Origin: Sceloporus undulatus | Taxonomy: Eukaryota > Chordata > Lepidosauria > Squamata > Phrynosomatidae | Direction: 5' to 3' | Length of the DNA: 64,000 nt | Assembly (NCBI RefSeq): GCF_019175285.1 | Contig: NC_056527.1 | Location: 104,613,765 to 104,677,764 of the forward strand | Shown: piece by piece, positions 1-10,640 of the stretch | Position numbering within the stretch: position 1 is the stretch's first letter | Layout: the number at the start of each line of letters is the position of its first letter | Translations under genes and position numbers: made by a program | The notes under the pieces: generated by a model | Told to the model about the DNA's origin: nothing | The model's input: only the letters and a program-made list of their open reading frames with translations | The model's database searches: none

Positions 1-620
1 AAATCAGGATGATACCAGTCCCTGTTTGTGATACTTGTTTTGGACTGGAAATATCAGAGCCTGAGACTATCCAGAATTGGCAATCCAATCCTTTAGGGAG
101 CAGGGCTGGGTAAATGCTGACTACAACAAAAGGTATATTCCAATGTTTTACAGTATAGCTTGCATCAACACTACACAATGTGACCATTGGGGTGGAGATT
201 GTCCACAAAATCTGGAGAGTACTAATTTACTTTTCTTCTCCACTTTCCTTTTCCTTGAAATCCTAGCTTTTTTGCTTATTATTATTACAGAGGGATCTTG
301 GTATCCTCTGGGGTTTGGTTCCAGCACACACACACACAGATGCCAGGATTCCATAGGATGAATCCATGGCCCCATTCATACTGGGGTAAAAGACATGGAG
401 GGAACTGGGATGATCCGGATGGCCCTCCCCCGAATCACTCCATTAGCAAGTGCCCACTACAAATGGAAATTGAATGCATTTTGACAGAAATCGAATGCAT
501 TCTGTAGATTGGCCGCTGCCAATCAAGCTATCGTCATGGTGACGTTTGCAGGGCATTGGGGGAAGTGTCCTCCCTTTTTAAAGAGCCAGGCACAGGGGTT
601 TCAGCGGCTGAAGCAGGGAG
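1..620. other. Intergenic, no gene seen
   Basis: No exon with splice signals or recognisable protein is visible. Short pieces resemble families found elsewhere in the window: about 293-330 looks like the end of a TA-flanked MITE, and 338-372 looks like the arm of the 'CTGCAGAAATAAT' hairpin family. Otherwise unassigned. Confidence 0.5.
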
Positions 621-627
621 AGAGATG

Positions 628-735
628 CCTCTCTCTCTCTCTCTCTCTTTTAATAAACCTGTGGGCTTTTGGGTCAGATCTGCCCCTGTCCCAGGCAGAG
701 GATGGGATTGCCATGCTTTTTTTTTTTTTTTTTTT
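628..735. repeat. CT microsatellite and poly-T tract
   Basis: A (CT)n run at about 628-649 is followed by a T-run at about 717-735. Simple repeats only. Between them lies 'TTTTAATAAA', but no gene ends here that I can see. Confidence 0.85.
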
Positions 736-794
736 GCTTTTAAAAGCAACATTAGCTTTCCCTTTGCTTCCCTTGCTGTATCTGCTCAAGAAGA

Positions 795-1445
795 CAAATC
801 ATTCGCATATTTGCTCAAAAAAAAATGGTAAAAATGTAACATTGATTGTTTGCAACATTTGTAGCTTCTCCCTCTGCAGAAAGCAAGTGCAAGCCTGGCT
901 CCATCTGCCTCTGGAATATTAACCATGCGCATGTTCGCTCAAAAAAAATGGTTAAAAATGAAACATACATTGTGGAATATAAACCATGCGCATGTGCGCT
1001 CAAAAAAATGGTTAAAAATGAAACATACATTCTGGAATATAAACCATGCGCATGTGCGCTCAAAAAAATGGTTTAAAATGAAACATACATTCTGGAATAT
1101 AAACCATGCGCATGTGCGCTCAAAAAAAATGGTTAAAAATGAAACATACATTCTGGAATATAAAGCGGAATGGGTGCGCTCCAAAAAAAAATGGTTTCAA
1201 AAAATGAAAATAACATGCTGGAATATAAACCCTATGCGCATGTGCGACTCAAAAAAGATGTTAAAAATGAAACATACATTCTGGAATATAAACCATGGCA
1301 TGTGCGCTCAAAAAAAATGGTTAAAAATGAAACATACATTCTGGAATATAAACCATGTGCATGTGCGCTCAAAAAAATGGTTAAAAATGAAACATACATT
1401 CTGGAATATAAACCATGCGCATGTTCGCTCAAAAAAAATTGTTTG
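795..1445. repeat. 60-bp minisatellite, about 10 units
   Basis: A direct tandem repeat with a period of about 60 bp. Each unit has the palindrome CATGCGCATG, then TGCGCTC, an A-run, ATGGTTAAAAATGAAACATA and CATTCTGGAATATAAAC. Central units are nearly identical; the outer ones (from 795 and near 1160-1240) have diverged. Because the period is divisible by three, both strands contain long open frames of repetitive peptide. These are by-products of the repeat, not genes. Confidence 0.95.
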
Positions 1446-1449
1446 AATT

Positions 1450-2135
1450 TGAAAAGGGGGGGGGTTGCCTGACATGAGCTCCGTTCATGACCTGATTTTT
1501 TCCTCCTGCAAGGGAAGGAATGCCCAGCGACAGAGGGCTTTGGGCAGGGGATGCAGGGAAAAGAGGCTCCTAAAGAATGCCTTCCCTTGCTCCCTTCTGC
1601 CCAGGGCTCTTTCCTCCTCCCCCTCCCCTCCGATGAGGGTAGGAAATGCCTTGCCCTTTGCCCACCCTCTGGCCTAAATCCCTCCCTCAATTTGCCTCGA
1701 TCGTGATCGAGGCCAAAGTTCTCATTCCCAGGACCTGGGGTTTTAAAAAAGAAACGGTATTTGCGCCAATTTCAAAAGACCCGCGCTAGGGGCCATTTAA
1801 CACGGAACGGGTGTGCAAGTCCCAGATTCGCTTGTGTGAGATTCGGGGTGAGTAGGAACTTCACGTGATTGAATCGGTTTCAGAACCAATTTTTTTTGTA
1901 ATGTGAATGGGCCCTAAGACAGATGGGATGTAACAAGGCATGTGTCATCATGGCTAGACCCAATGCCTCTAGGATCAGTCCTAGACTTTGCCCCAACTCA
2001 TGACCGCTCCATCTTTAACATCCTAATCCTAAATAATCCTAATCCTAAATAACTAATCCTACACAGGTATGTCTGAATTCAATATCTGATCTTTTTTGTG
2101 GGTCCTCACCTTCACGTTGTTTGCTACCTGATTTA
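1450..2135. other. Intergenic, no gene; possible DNA transposon end
   Basis: No coding signal is visible. The stretch ending near 1914 finishes in GTGAATGGGCCC, the same kind of terminus as the long MITE at 44408-45201, so 1740-1914 may be a fragment of a related element. The rest is unassigned. Confidence 0.4.
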
Positions 2136-2139
2136 TATA

Positions 2140-2368
2140 CAGTCGGCCCTTCTTGTACACGGATTTCTTATACACGGATTCAAGCATACACAGTTTGAAA
2201 ATGTTCAAAAAAAGTATAAATTCCAAATATCAAACCTTGATTTTCTATTTTTTATAAGGGACACCATTTTGCTATGTCATTATATTTAATGGGACTTGAG
2301 TATACACGGATTTTGTTATACACGGGGGATCTTGGAACCAAACCCCAGCATATAACAAGGATCCACTG
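2140..2368. mobile_element. TA-flanked MITE (mariner/pogo-like)
   Basis: A 229-bp non-autonomous DNA element bounded by TA dinucleotides. It starts CAGTCGGCCCTTCTTGTACA and ends GATCCACTG; the interior repeats 'TACACGGATT'. The CAGT...ACTG ends and TA target are typical of Tc1/mariner-pogo MITEs. Sister copies start at 5954, 25875, 27531, 37991, 56790 and 61700. Confidence 0.8.
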
Positions 2369-3623
2369 TATTGCCTTTAACCGCATAATTGGTCCTTCCA
2401 GACATAGAAGGCTTCATAAAAGACCATAAAAATAGACATTATAATCATAACAATCCAATTAAAAATTAAATTATTCCTTCCTGCTTTCTGCCGCCTTGCC
2501 TTTATTAAAGGTTAGATTGTTGGAGCATGGAGTTTGTCAAAGGTTAGATTGTTGGAACAGGTTGGCTGTTAAGCACATCAGAAGCATAATTTCTAGTGCC
2601 ATATAAGATAACAGAAATGATCAAAAGGAAGCACACCTTCTTATCTGGATGCCCTGCATCAGCATCCTCAGATCCTTGGGGGAGGTGGGAGCAACGTTGA
2701 TTCGGTAGGAAATGTAATGCACTTTGCACATGCCTAGTGGCAAATTCTTATTTACAGCTTCACAGGTTATTCCTCTAATTAAAAATGAGTTCTAAGGTTT
2801 GGTCAACATTCCCTAGAAAAATAAGAGTGGTATATATGGAAATGAGAAAGGAGAGCAAGGATTTCTGCGATTAAAATGCCTGCCTTTAATTCAGGACTGG
2901 GTAACGTGACCCTCCAGATATTGCAATTCCCATTGGCTCTAGCTGCCCTAAACCAATGCTGGGGGTTGCAGTCCAACAAAACCTGGAACATCACAGATTT
3001 CCAACTTTAGACAGAGGCCCTATATAACATAATCCTTTAAGATTGGTCGTATTGCTACGGCTTCTGGGAGCTGATGTCCAAAAAATTTGGAAGACTAAAG
3101 CTTCCTCATTAGGGCTTTATCACACCAGTCTGCTGTCCTGCCACAATCATGCTAGTTTAAAAATGGAAACATACCAGTTTGGCATCATTTCTTATCACAC
3201 TTTTCCCCATGATAGTGTTTCGACAATCCATAGTCCTTATCACACGGAGGTTTTTGCAGCTCAGATCTGGGGTGACTCCTGGTTCAGCTATGCAAATTCA
3301 CATCATAACGTGAGTGCTTTATTACACCTGGTTGCCCTTCCATTGCCCTCCCAAATTGAGGGGGGAATCGAATCCAAGGCAAGTCACGTGGTGCAGATTA
3401 ACACAAAGTGGAGTGAGTGCAAATTGTATTACCACACCGGTGCATACCATATGGATTCAATGATTCGAATTGCAACCCTTGCGCATGCTCAGTGGGGTCT
3501 GAACGCATCATGAACCTTTGCACTTCCAGGGTTAAGAAGGGAGCCTGGTTCCACTTTCACATGAATGCTAGTCTCACATGAATGACAGCTTCAGGTTCTA
3601 TGGGCTTTAGAGTGCGTTTTGGC

Positions 3624-3780
3624 ACCCAAACTAGCACTCTTTCACTGGGATATATGCTCCGTTTTTTTCCAGTCACCCAAGGAGCCTTTCTATGGGAGAT
3701 ATGGTCCCCTGTGGAACCCAAACTAGCACTCTTTCTCTGGGATATATGCTCTGTTTTTTTCCAGTGACACAAGCAGCCTT
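3624..3780. repeat. 92-bp tandem duplication
   Basis: The segment starting 'ACCCAAACTAGCACTCTTTC' at 3624 is repeated 92 bp later at 3716 with few changes, giving about 1.7 units. It lies between the inverted arms at 3234 and 4667. The open frame across it is a repeat artefact. Confidence 0.7.
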
Positions 3781-4143
3781 CCTCAGCAGCATTGGAAACA
3801 GCCGCTTTCCTCCTCCTCGCCAGCATGTCTCCTGTACACGTTAAAACATGAATACATTCATTCCCCAGTAGCTCTCTGCCCTTTCCACAGTGGCATCGGA
3901 AACAACTGCATTTCCCTTCGGCAGCAATGGAAGGGGTGGACTACCAGAAGCAAACTGGGCAAAATTGTAGTGCAGCATCATGGGAAATGTGGGACCTTGG
4001 AGATTTGGAGGGGGGGGTGTACCAGGACAGAAGCAAAGTTGCATTCCACACCAGACCAATTCAGAGTGAAATCGAAGTGAGTTTGAATGCCAATTCTGTG
4101 AATTCACTTTTCTTTGAATTCATCATAATGAAGAGTCACTATG

Positions 4144-4506
4144 GTGGGTTACAGACCGCCAAAAAATACGTATGGAATACGTATTAGGGTTAGGAAGGGG
4201 CGGTGCTTCCGCACCCCCCTAACCCTAGTACGTATTCCATACGTTCAACATGGCGGCGCCCCTTCCACATGGGGGACGCCATGTTTACGTATCGGACGCA
4301 TAGCGTCCAGACGTGTCGCGGCGCCTATGACATCGCGAATGCACCAGCGGCGCCTCGCGACGTCATAGAGGCGCCGCAAGAAGGAGCTCCATTTTGGAGC
4401 TCCTTTTTTGCTCCGTGCGGGAGCCGCGCGGTGTGGCTGCTGCAGCTCCCTCATGGAGCAAGTGGTGGCGGCTGGAGACCGCCGCAAGGCGGAGGTCTGT
4501 AACCCA
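4144..4506. mobile_element. CpG-rich hairpin MITE, ~360 bp
   Basis: Terminal inverted repeats GGTGGGTTACAGACC... and ...GGTCTGTAACCCACC bound a CpG-rich interior, very unlike the AT-rich surroundings. Inside are several palindromes: TACGTATTCCATACGT-type arms around 4168-4244, GGAGCTCC pairs near 4386-4405 and GGCGCC repeats. The same 'GTTACAGAC' terminus is found at 61086-61318. I see no convincing target duplication. Confidence 0.7.
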
Positions 4507-5039
4507 CCTTTGAAATCACTGCGGAAGCACCATGGAAGGAGAGCCCATAGAAAGGAATCACGTGTGATAACACAGCACGTTACTGCATGAATTCACATAG
4601 TTGGACCTGCAGTCACGTCGGATCTGAGCTGCAAAAAGCTGCAAAAACCTCCGTGTGATAAACACCCATGGTTGTGTGATCTGTTTTCTGCAGTGCCAAA
4701 CACTGCCTTCTGGAAGGAATAAGGGGAATGAGCAACCATGACTGATCACACAAAGACAGTGTTGGGAAGCAGCGAGATTGTGACCCTATTGGTAGTTTTT
4801 GCCCATCAATGAAAAGGTGCAGTACAATATGAATGGAAAGCAAGGCAGCAGCAGGACAGACACAATATTGTGTGGTACTGGCTGAAGACCCTTTTATCAG
4901 GTTAAAATTTCACTTTTATAGCCTCATGGGATAAAGTCCTCAGTATTTCTTTATGGGGAAGGGGCTACAAGATCCCTCAGTTAGCTTTCCTTTCGCCGGT
5001 AGGCAAAGGTCTTTTTGTTCAAGCAGGCTTTGAATGTGT

Positions 5040-5250
5040 AAGCAGGGGAGCCTCTTACTGGGACGCTTTATTTATTTTTTAAAACTCCTGTATGTCTCTT
5101 AAATTAGTTTATACTGTTTAATGTGGTGATTTCAACTGTTTTAAAATTTTAATTGTGAAAGTTTTTTAGTTGACTCTCTCTGGGAGTCACCTTGAGTCCT
5201 TCTCCAGAAGAAAAGTGGCACACAAATGAAATAAATAAAAATAAATAATC
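5040..5250 (+). mobile_element. L2/CR1-like LINE 3' tail
   Basis: The sequence reads as an old LINE 3' end: a T-rich stretch, then 'GGGAGTCACCTTGAGTCCTT', 'AAAGTGGCACACAAATGAAA' and a terminal AATAAA-type simple repeat. This is the usual non-coding tail of reptile L2/CR1-like LINEs. Confidence 0.55.
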
Positions 5251-5292
5251 ATTAAATAACGTTTTACAAAAGTGTCCACTAGTAATGTAGAA

Positions 5293-5385
5293 CCAGGATA
5301 GTGTAGTGATTTGAGTGTTGGATTACCAATTTGGAGACCAGGATTCAAATCACTGCTTGGCAATGGAAACCAGTAATGTTGTAGT
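5293..5385 (+). mobile_element. Sauria-type SINE head fragment
   Basis: Contains the tRNA-like head motif GTGTAGTGATTTGAGTGTTG followed by 'GGATTCAAATCACTGCTTGG', matching the full-length SINEs at 14868 and 21153. The body and Bov-B-like tail are missing. Confidence 0.6.
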
Positions 5386-5953
5386 CTCATCTTCTACCCA
5401 TTCCTAATTCCCTGTGAAATTACAACATAACTATACCTGTCGAAATTCTCTCTTCTATACAACTGTTAAAGGTGAAGAAGCCTTGATCCTATTTCCTTTT
5501 GCATCTCAGTTGTGTGTTTATTATCTTTTTAAAGGGCTTAGTTGGGTGGAGCCCAATAATACTGATTTCGGTCTCCAGTGCCTCCTTACTATACTGGTAA
5601 TGATCTCTTTCTTTGGTTTCCTTGTTCCTTCTTCTCCTCACCTATTCACTCCAAAGTTGGAGTGGCTTGGAGATGCTATCTCTTTCCTCTTCCTTACAAC
5701 TTTTATCTATCTTCTCACTGGGGAAAATTAATTAATGCTTTCTAATTTTTTTCCTCTCCAGAAAGCCTAAAAACAGAGATGTCATAAGCACCTTAAAGAG
5801 AAGTACAATTCTATCAGGAACAAAAACATAGTTCTGCCTTTGCTGTTTCATTGGCTATACTGACTGGGGATGATGAGAGATGCAGTCCAACACATCTGAA
5901 AGTCACCAAGATGAGGACAGCTGTCTTCAGCAACTGGTATGAAGTGGCATATA

Positions 5954-6161
5954 CAGTCAGCCCTTGGTATCCACTGGGGTTTGGTTCCACCCCCACCCCA
6001 GCCCCATGGATAGCAAAATAAATGGATACTCAAGTCCCATTAAATACAATGGCATAGTAAAATGGTATCCCTTATATAAAATTACAAAATCAGTTTCCTT
6101 TTGGGAATTTATATCTATATCTATATATTAATATTTCAAACCATGGAAAGAAGCATGACTG
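5954..6161 (+). mobile_element. TA-flanked MITE (mariner/pogo-like)
   Basis: Begins CAGTCAGCCCTTGGTATCCA next to TA and ends GACTG before TA. The internal phrases on tens of bp of 'GGGACACC'-like and 'CAAGTCCCATTAAATACAAT' sequence match the copies at 56790 and 61700. Confidence 0.75.
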
Positions 6162-6540
6162 TACTGCACATGACATGGATGTACAATATAGGCCAGAGGT
6201 AGGAATCATGCAATCCTCCAGATGTTGTCAGACTCCAGTTCCCAGCATCCCTCAATGCTGGCTATGCTGGTTAGGGCTAATGAACGTCATAAATAACTTT
6301 ATGAGCATCTCAGCAGCAACAGGCCTGATTGAAGTTTAAGTGGGAATGAGCTAATGGTTTTAGACATGGGACAAGTGACAAGACTGATGGTTAGAAAAAC
6401 TGCCAGGGAACTAGTCAGTGGTGACATCAGGATAGGAATTTGGGATAGATATCCATAACCCCTCTAGGAATGAGCAAAGGAGAAGACTGCAAAACTCAGC
6501 AGGGCTGGCTTTCCACATTTTGGAAGAAGTACTAAACAGA

Positions 6541-6770
6541 ACCAGCATGATGTAGAGTTTTGCAAGTTGGACTATGACTCTGGAGACCCAGGTTTGACTC
6601 CCAGCTCCCACTGGGTGACCTTAGGCAAGTCACACTCTCTCAGCCTCAGGGAAAGGCAATAGCAAACCTCCTCTGAACCAATCTTGCCAAGAAAACCCAA
6701 TGATAGAGTCGCCTTAGGGTTGCCATACTGTATGTTGGAAACTACTTGGAGGCACACAACAACAACAAAA
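6541..6770 (+). mobile_element. Sauria SINE, full length
   Basis: A tRNA-derived head with a B-box-like 'GGTTTGACTCCCAGCT' is followed by the body ('GGGTGACCTTAGGCAAGTCA', 'CTCAGCCTCAGGGAAAGGCA') and a Bov-B-like tail ('GTCGCCTTAGGGTTGCCATA', 'CTTGGAGGCACACAACAACA'). This head, body and tail order is that of squamate Sauria SINEs. Confidence 0.85.
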
Positions 6771-6782
6771 TTACTAAATGGG

Positions 6783-7000
6783 AGCCTAAGTACCCTAAAT
6801 GCAACAGATCCTGTCTGATCTTGGAAGCTAGGTAGGGTCAGCTCTGGCTAATACTTGGATGAGAGATCACCAATGAATACCAGGTGCTGTAAGCTATATT
6901 TCAGGAGAAGGAACTGGCAAAACCACCTCTGAAAATTGTGTTAAATTCATGGGATTGCCATAAACTAAAGACAACTTGAAGGTACACAAATACACACATT
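6783..7000 (+). mobile_element. 5S rRNA-derived SINE (5S-Sauria type)
   Basis: The head aligns by eye with 5S rRNA for over 100 bases: 'GATCCTGTCTGATCTTGGAA', 'GCTAGGTAGGGTCAG', 'AATACTTGGATGAGAGATCA' and 'GAATACCAGGTGCTGTAAGC' correspond to the box A, intermediate and box C region of the 5S internal promoter. A body and Bov-B-like tail follow ('GGGATTGCCATAAACTAAAG', 'CAACTTGAAGGTACACAAA'). It is a SINE, not a functional 5S gene: the sequence is diverged and a LINE-type tail is attached. Confidence 0.88.
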
Positions 7001-7885
7001 ACTACACATTGCCATCTAAAGAACAGGTACAGCGTGAAAGGTAATCATTAAGAGTTCTCCTACAACCCCACTTTTGTGGACTGTATTACCTAAGGAAGTG
7101 CACAGGTACTTGTCTATGTAATATGTCTTGAAAATACATGCATTCAATCTTTTAAATTTCAGAAAGTACCTGAAAACCACCCCCCCTGCAATTTTTTGTT
7201 CTCTTTGCCTTGGTTTACAGATGAAATGGAGCATCACTTGTCAACAACTTCTAAGTGCTTTAGTATCTTGTATGTAACTAGATTGCAATATTTCTTTAAA
7301 GGCACCAGGAACATTTGTATTTGAAAAAATAATCCAAGAAACCTATCTGTAATCTTATAATAATAGGCCTCTCTCTAATGTGATGAAATCCTTGGCAATA
7401 TCCACCTGTCGGTGTAGGAGGCTGGGAAAATCCTTACAGAACTCAGAAGTTGTAACCTGGTTCACCCTTGGTACCAAGGATAAAGCAAAGAATGTGGTTG
7501 CACAACTTACACCATCCATGTGTAACATGGGTTAAAGCACCAGAAAACATCTCCATGAGACACTGTAAAGCACAGGTAAGCAACTGTGGGATCCCAGGGG
7601 ATACATTATGCCCCTATGAAGACTTTGGGGCATCCCCTTACCACATTCCCACTGCAAATGAAAAACCCAATTTTCTTGCCTTCTATGGCTGGCATCTCCA
7701 CCGCATTTTAGGCACAGGAGGCCTTTTTTCAAAACATGAGCTGAAGCCACTTCCAGTTTAATTCTAGTTTTTTTCTTTTTTAAAAAAGGCCTTTTCTGCA
7801 CCTAAAATGGAGGAGGGGGATCAAAAACATGACAAAAATGTCCCCTGCCCTCTAGAGTACATTTGGAGGCTTTAAAACATTTCTT
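7001..7885. other. Intergenic, no gene seen
   Basis: No exon-like stretch is recognisable. The segment 7570-7760 has the look of an old interspersed repeat (related phrases occur near 23030 and 40450), and the open frames across it match no family I know. Confidence 0.45.
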
Positions 7886-7887
7886 CT

Positions 7888-8003
7888 TGTTGTTCTGTGT
7901 CTCCAAATCATTTTTAACATGGTGGCCCTAAGGAAACCTTATCATAGGATTTTTTGGGCAAGTTTCTTCAGAGAGAGGGTTGAGGCTGAGAGAGGGTGAC
8001 TTG
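7888..8003 (-). mobile_element. Sauria SINE fragment, minus strand
   Basis: Read on the minus strand it gives the SINE body and tail: AGTCACCCTCTCTCAGCCTC, 'AACTTGCCCAAAAAATCC', then an altered tail ending in AACAACAAG. The head is absent. Confidence 0.65.
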
Positions 8004-8224
8004 CCCCAAACATCTTCATTATTATTACTATTATTTGATCCCTAGTCCTGAGGGCCACAAAAACCTAAATATATTTCAGAATTCATGCAGTTCAGTCCTG
8101 TTTAAGGAGCATATGTATACATCAGTGTTCTGGTTTTCAGAAAGTGGATCTTTTTTAGATAGAAATGAATGCTGGACAGAGAAGTAAAGTATGCTTTTGA
8201 TCCCACAAATTGTATAAGGAGAAA

Positions 8225-8350
8225 AGCAAGGGTGGAGAATCTGTGGCCCTCCAGGTGCTGTTGAGCTGCAATGCCCATCAGCCCCAACAAACATGGGCAA
8301 TTATTTGGGATAGTGGGAGTTGTGGTCCTATAGTAACCAGAAGCCGGCAT
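8225..8350. repeat. Palindromic 'gccctccag' interspersed repeat
   Basis: 'GTGGCCCTCCAGGTGCTGTT' with an inverted partner 'GATAGTGGGAGTTGTGGTCC'. This short hairpin-forming repeat recurs near 6190-6290, 9105-9215, 21835-21930, 34200-34295, 37055-37175, 46265-46395, 60244-60362 and 62830-62915. I cannot name its family. Confidence 0.55.
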
Positions 8351-8359
8351 TTTATAGAC

Positions 8360-9420
8360 CCCAGGCTAAAGCCTGCCAATGTACCATAAAATTATGTTGG
8401 GAAGTTGGGCAGGGGAATCACAATTCAGGTTCATAGCCTGGACATGCTCTGGACCCAGTAATGATTCTGGAAAGCCAGATTGCTGCAATATTGACTTTGT
8501 GGAACCACACAGGCTAATAACCAAAAGGCTAAACAATAGCCCCCCTGAACCATCCTTTGGAAACATTCAGCCAAGAAAGACTGGAACCACAGCAAAGCAA
8601 TGCCCCAAGTCCCAGGTCAGCCAGACAACCCAGAAGGATACCATGGTTGATGGTATCAAATGCCACTGAAAGATCAAGGAGGATTTTGTCAGCCTACTTC
8701 CTTGTTAAACTGCATGTGTTGCTAGATGCCAATAAAACATGAGGATCAAACTAGTATAGTAGTCATCATGAAATGAAGCAAGGGCATAATATGCATCGGC
8801 TTGAGGTGGGGCTACTCTGGCAAACACCAGTGTTGACATACATAATCCAACTCCCTTGCTTTTTCCTTTGACAGACTTGCTCTCAGGTTAAAGGGATGTC
8901 AAATATACAGAGATGTTATGGTGACAGCTGTGGTACTGGCCTAATTTATGAACAAACTAATCTCATTGAACATCATAGGCATGGATAGGATTCTGCTGTT
9001 TGTCCCATTAAGAACAATGAGCAAATTAATGGTGACAAACCTCAGTCCCATTGCTTTTTGTGTGATCTACTCATGACTTAGTTGGGCTGCCTGGGAGATA
9101 CCTGGCTTTCCAGATGATGTTAGACTCAAACTCCCACCACCATCATAGGCTGGCTAAGACTTGTTATAGGGAGTTATAGTCGAACAACCTCTGGAAGGCC
9201 AAATGTTCTCCAGTCCTGCTTTAATTGGCAATTTTCACCTTGTAAAATTGATCTGTGCCATTTTGTAAGGCAGAGACCTGCTACCTATAATTTCTTCCTG
9301 ACTTAAGCCAGGATTTTGTGGCTCCACTAGTGGCTACTAAACTTAAATCCCCAGAAGCTGTTGTGATTACAGTTCCAAGTATACTTTACTACTGGCCAGG
9401 CTGACTAGAACATCTAGGAG
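8360..9420. other. Intergenic, old repeats, no gene
   Basis: The part around 8590-8700 ('GGATACCATGGTTGATGGTA') resembles a common reptile interspersed repeat, and 9105-9215 is another 'gccctccag'-type palindrome. No exon is supported. Confidence 0.4.
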
Positions 9421-9425
9421 TTAGA

Positions 9426-9740
9426 GGAGTTTATCAGACAAGGGAAATTGGAAGTATAATCCAATGGCAATCCAAATGCAATCATGGGGTTTAACGTTAT
9501 TGCGTGATAGTCTACGACATGCTATTTCGGGCAATGGGAAGTCAGTCTGAACGCAATCATGGGGTTTCATGTTATTGCATGAGTAGTGATCACACACAAT
9601 TTTGGGCAATGGGAAGTCAGTTCAAACACAATTCACATTCACGTAAATTTGCTGCACTAGCAAATTCACGTGAATGTGTTCTGGCCCCCCTTTTTTTTTC
9701 ATTCAAAATTAAGAGAAATTCCTCCCATGTGATAAACTCC
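9426..9740. mobile_element. Hairpin MITE, TTATCACA-ended
   Basis: Starts GGAGTTTATCAGACAAGGGA and ends CTCCCATGTGATAAACTCC, so the termini are inverted repeats of about 19 bp. The interior holds two tandem copies (period about 80 bp) of 'GCAATCATGGGGTTT...GGGCAATGGGAAGTCAGT', plus a palindrome around 'AATTCACGTGAATGTG'. Same terminal family as 28868-29181 and 45911-46233. Confidence 0.65.
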
Positions 9741-9982
9741 AGAGTCCAAAAACATTCAGGAATCACTGAAAATACACGCCACGCTGAAAGCCACATTCTA
9801 AAAATGTGATATATTGTACAGCAGCAACCCTCTTTTGTTGTGGGCAAATGGAAGTAGAGGTTAGCTGAAGCGAAGCTTGTAGAATCCCCAACTGATGAAG
9901 TCAATCAGCAACATAAATTTTTGGTAACAGGCCCATCTACTCCCAAGAACAAACCAACAACTGTTTTGATTTCTGGGTAAAC

Positions 9983-9988
9983 TTTATT
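9983..9988 (-). terminator. TULP2: Candidate TULP2 poly(A) signal
   Basis: On the minus strand an AATAAA hexamer lies 652 bases beyond the TULP2 stop codon, followed within about 30 bases by a GT-rich stretch (GTTGTTGGTTTGTTCTTGGG), the usual layout of a cleavage and polyadenylation site. The implied 3' UTR (about 9960-10640) is unbroken by recognisable SINEs. Transcript data would settle it. Confidence 0.6.
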
Positions 9989-10640
9989 TCCAATCTGTTA
10001 CCCAATTTTGATATAGAAAAGAAGATGGGTGGGGGTTGCAGCTTCCGTTTGTATTTTAAAATGGCTGCCACTTCCCATCAACATGGGTGCCTCTTTTCTT
10101 GTTCTGAATTTGTGAAGCTGGCAGAAATGACTCTTCTTTTGGTGTCTGCTGTTTCTTCAAGTAACAGAGCTGTGGTCCACATCGGGTGAGATGGTCTGTT
10201 TCCTTAGTAGATGGGTACTGTTTTGAAAGGATGGCTAGGAGGGATTTTAGAGCCTAACAAGCCTGAACCAAAGTCATGAAGTTCAAATATTAAGTTGTAC
10301 AGCTGAGCATATGAGGTTGAGTGTGGGGAAAGTCAAAGAGCAAATGGAAAAAAAGCAGAAACAAATGGGAAGATGAGAAGTCAAGGGTTCTAGGAAAGCA
10401 CAAGGCTGTCTTGTCTTGACAGAGCTTAAATGGAGGCAGAGCAAAAGGAAGCCAAACATGGCAGCTTAACAGTAACAAGTCATGTGGAGGTCCAACCTGA
10501 CAAGGGATGGGAAGGTCAGAGGTTCAAAGGTAGGCAGTACTAAAAAAAGTATTGGATTGTCCAGTTTTATGAAGCAGCAGGAAGCAATCTGCAACAAAAC
10601 CAGAGGGATTTCGACAACTGGAGTTCATTGGATTGGCCTT

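Larger units (their letters stand above)
3234..4667. mobile_element. Pair of inverted ~95-bp arms around nested elements
   Basis: The segment from about 3234 (TTATCACACGGAGGTTTTTG) to about 3325 recurs inverted at about 4565-4667, the right copy carrying an extra 10-bp duplication (TTTTGCAGCT). Both arms end in TTATCACAC-like motifs, which also bound the hairpin MITEs at 9426, 28868 and 45911. I infer one composite non-autonomous DNA transposon about 1.4 kb long, or two inverted copies of one MITE, with later insertions between the arms. No transposase frame is visible. Confidence 0.55.

Noticed and set aside
520-720. Possible solo LTR (TTTTTAAAG, AATAAA, CT-rich stretch)
   Set aside because: I see no paired terminal TG...CA boundaries, no target duplication and no second copy. 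The motifs alone are too weak to call a retroviral remnant.
925-1446. 173-residue plus-strand open frame and its minus-strand counterparts
   Set aside because: They are the translation of a 60-bp tandem repeat with period divisible by three; the peptide simply repeats every 20 residues and no splice or start context supports it.
6783-6900. A functional 5S rRNA gene
   Set aside because: The sequence is diverged from 5S at many positions and runs into a Bov-B-like tail instead of a T-run terminator, so it is a SINE head.
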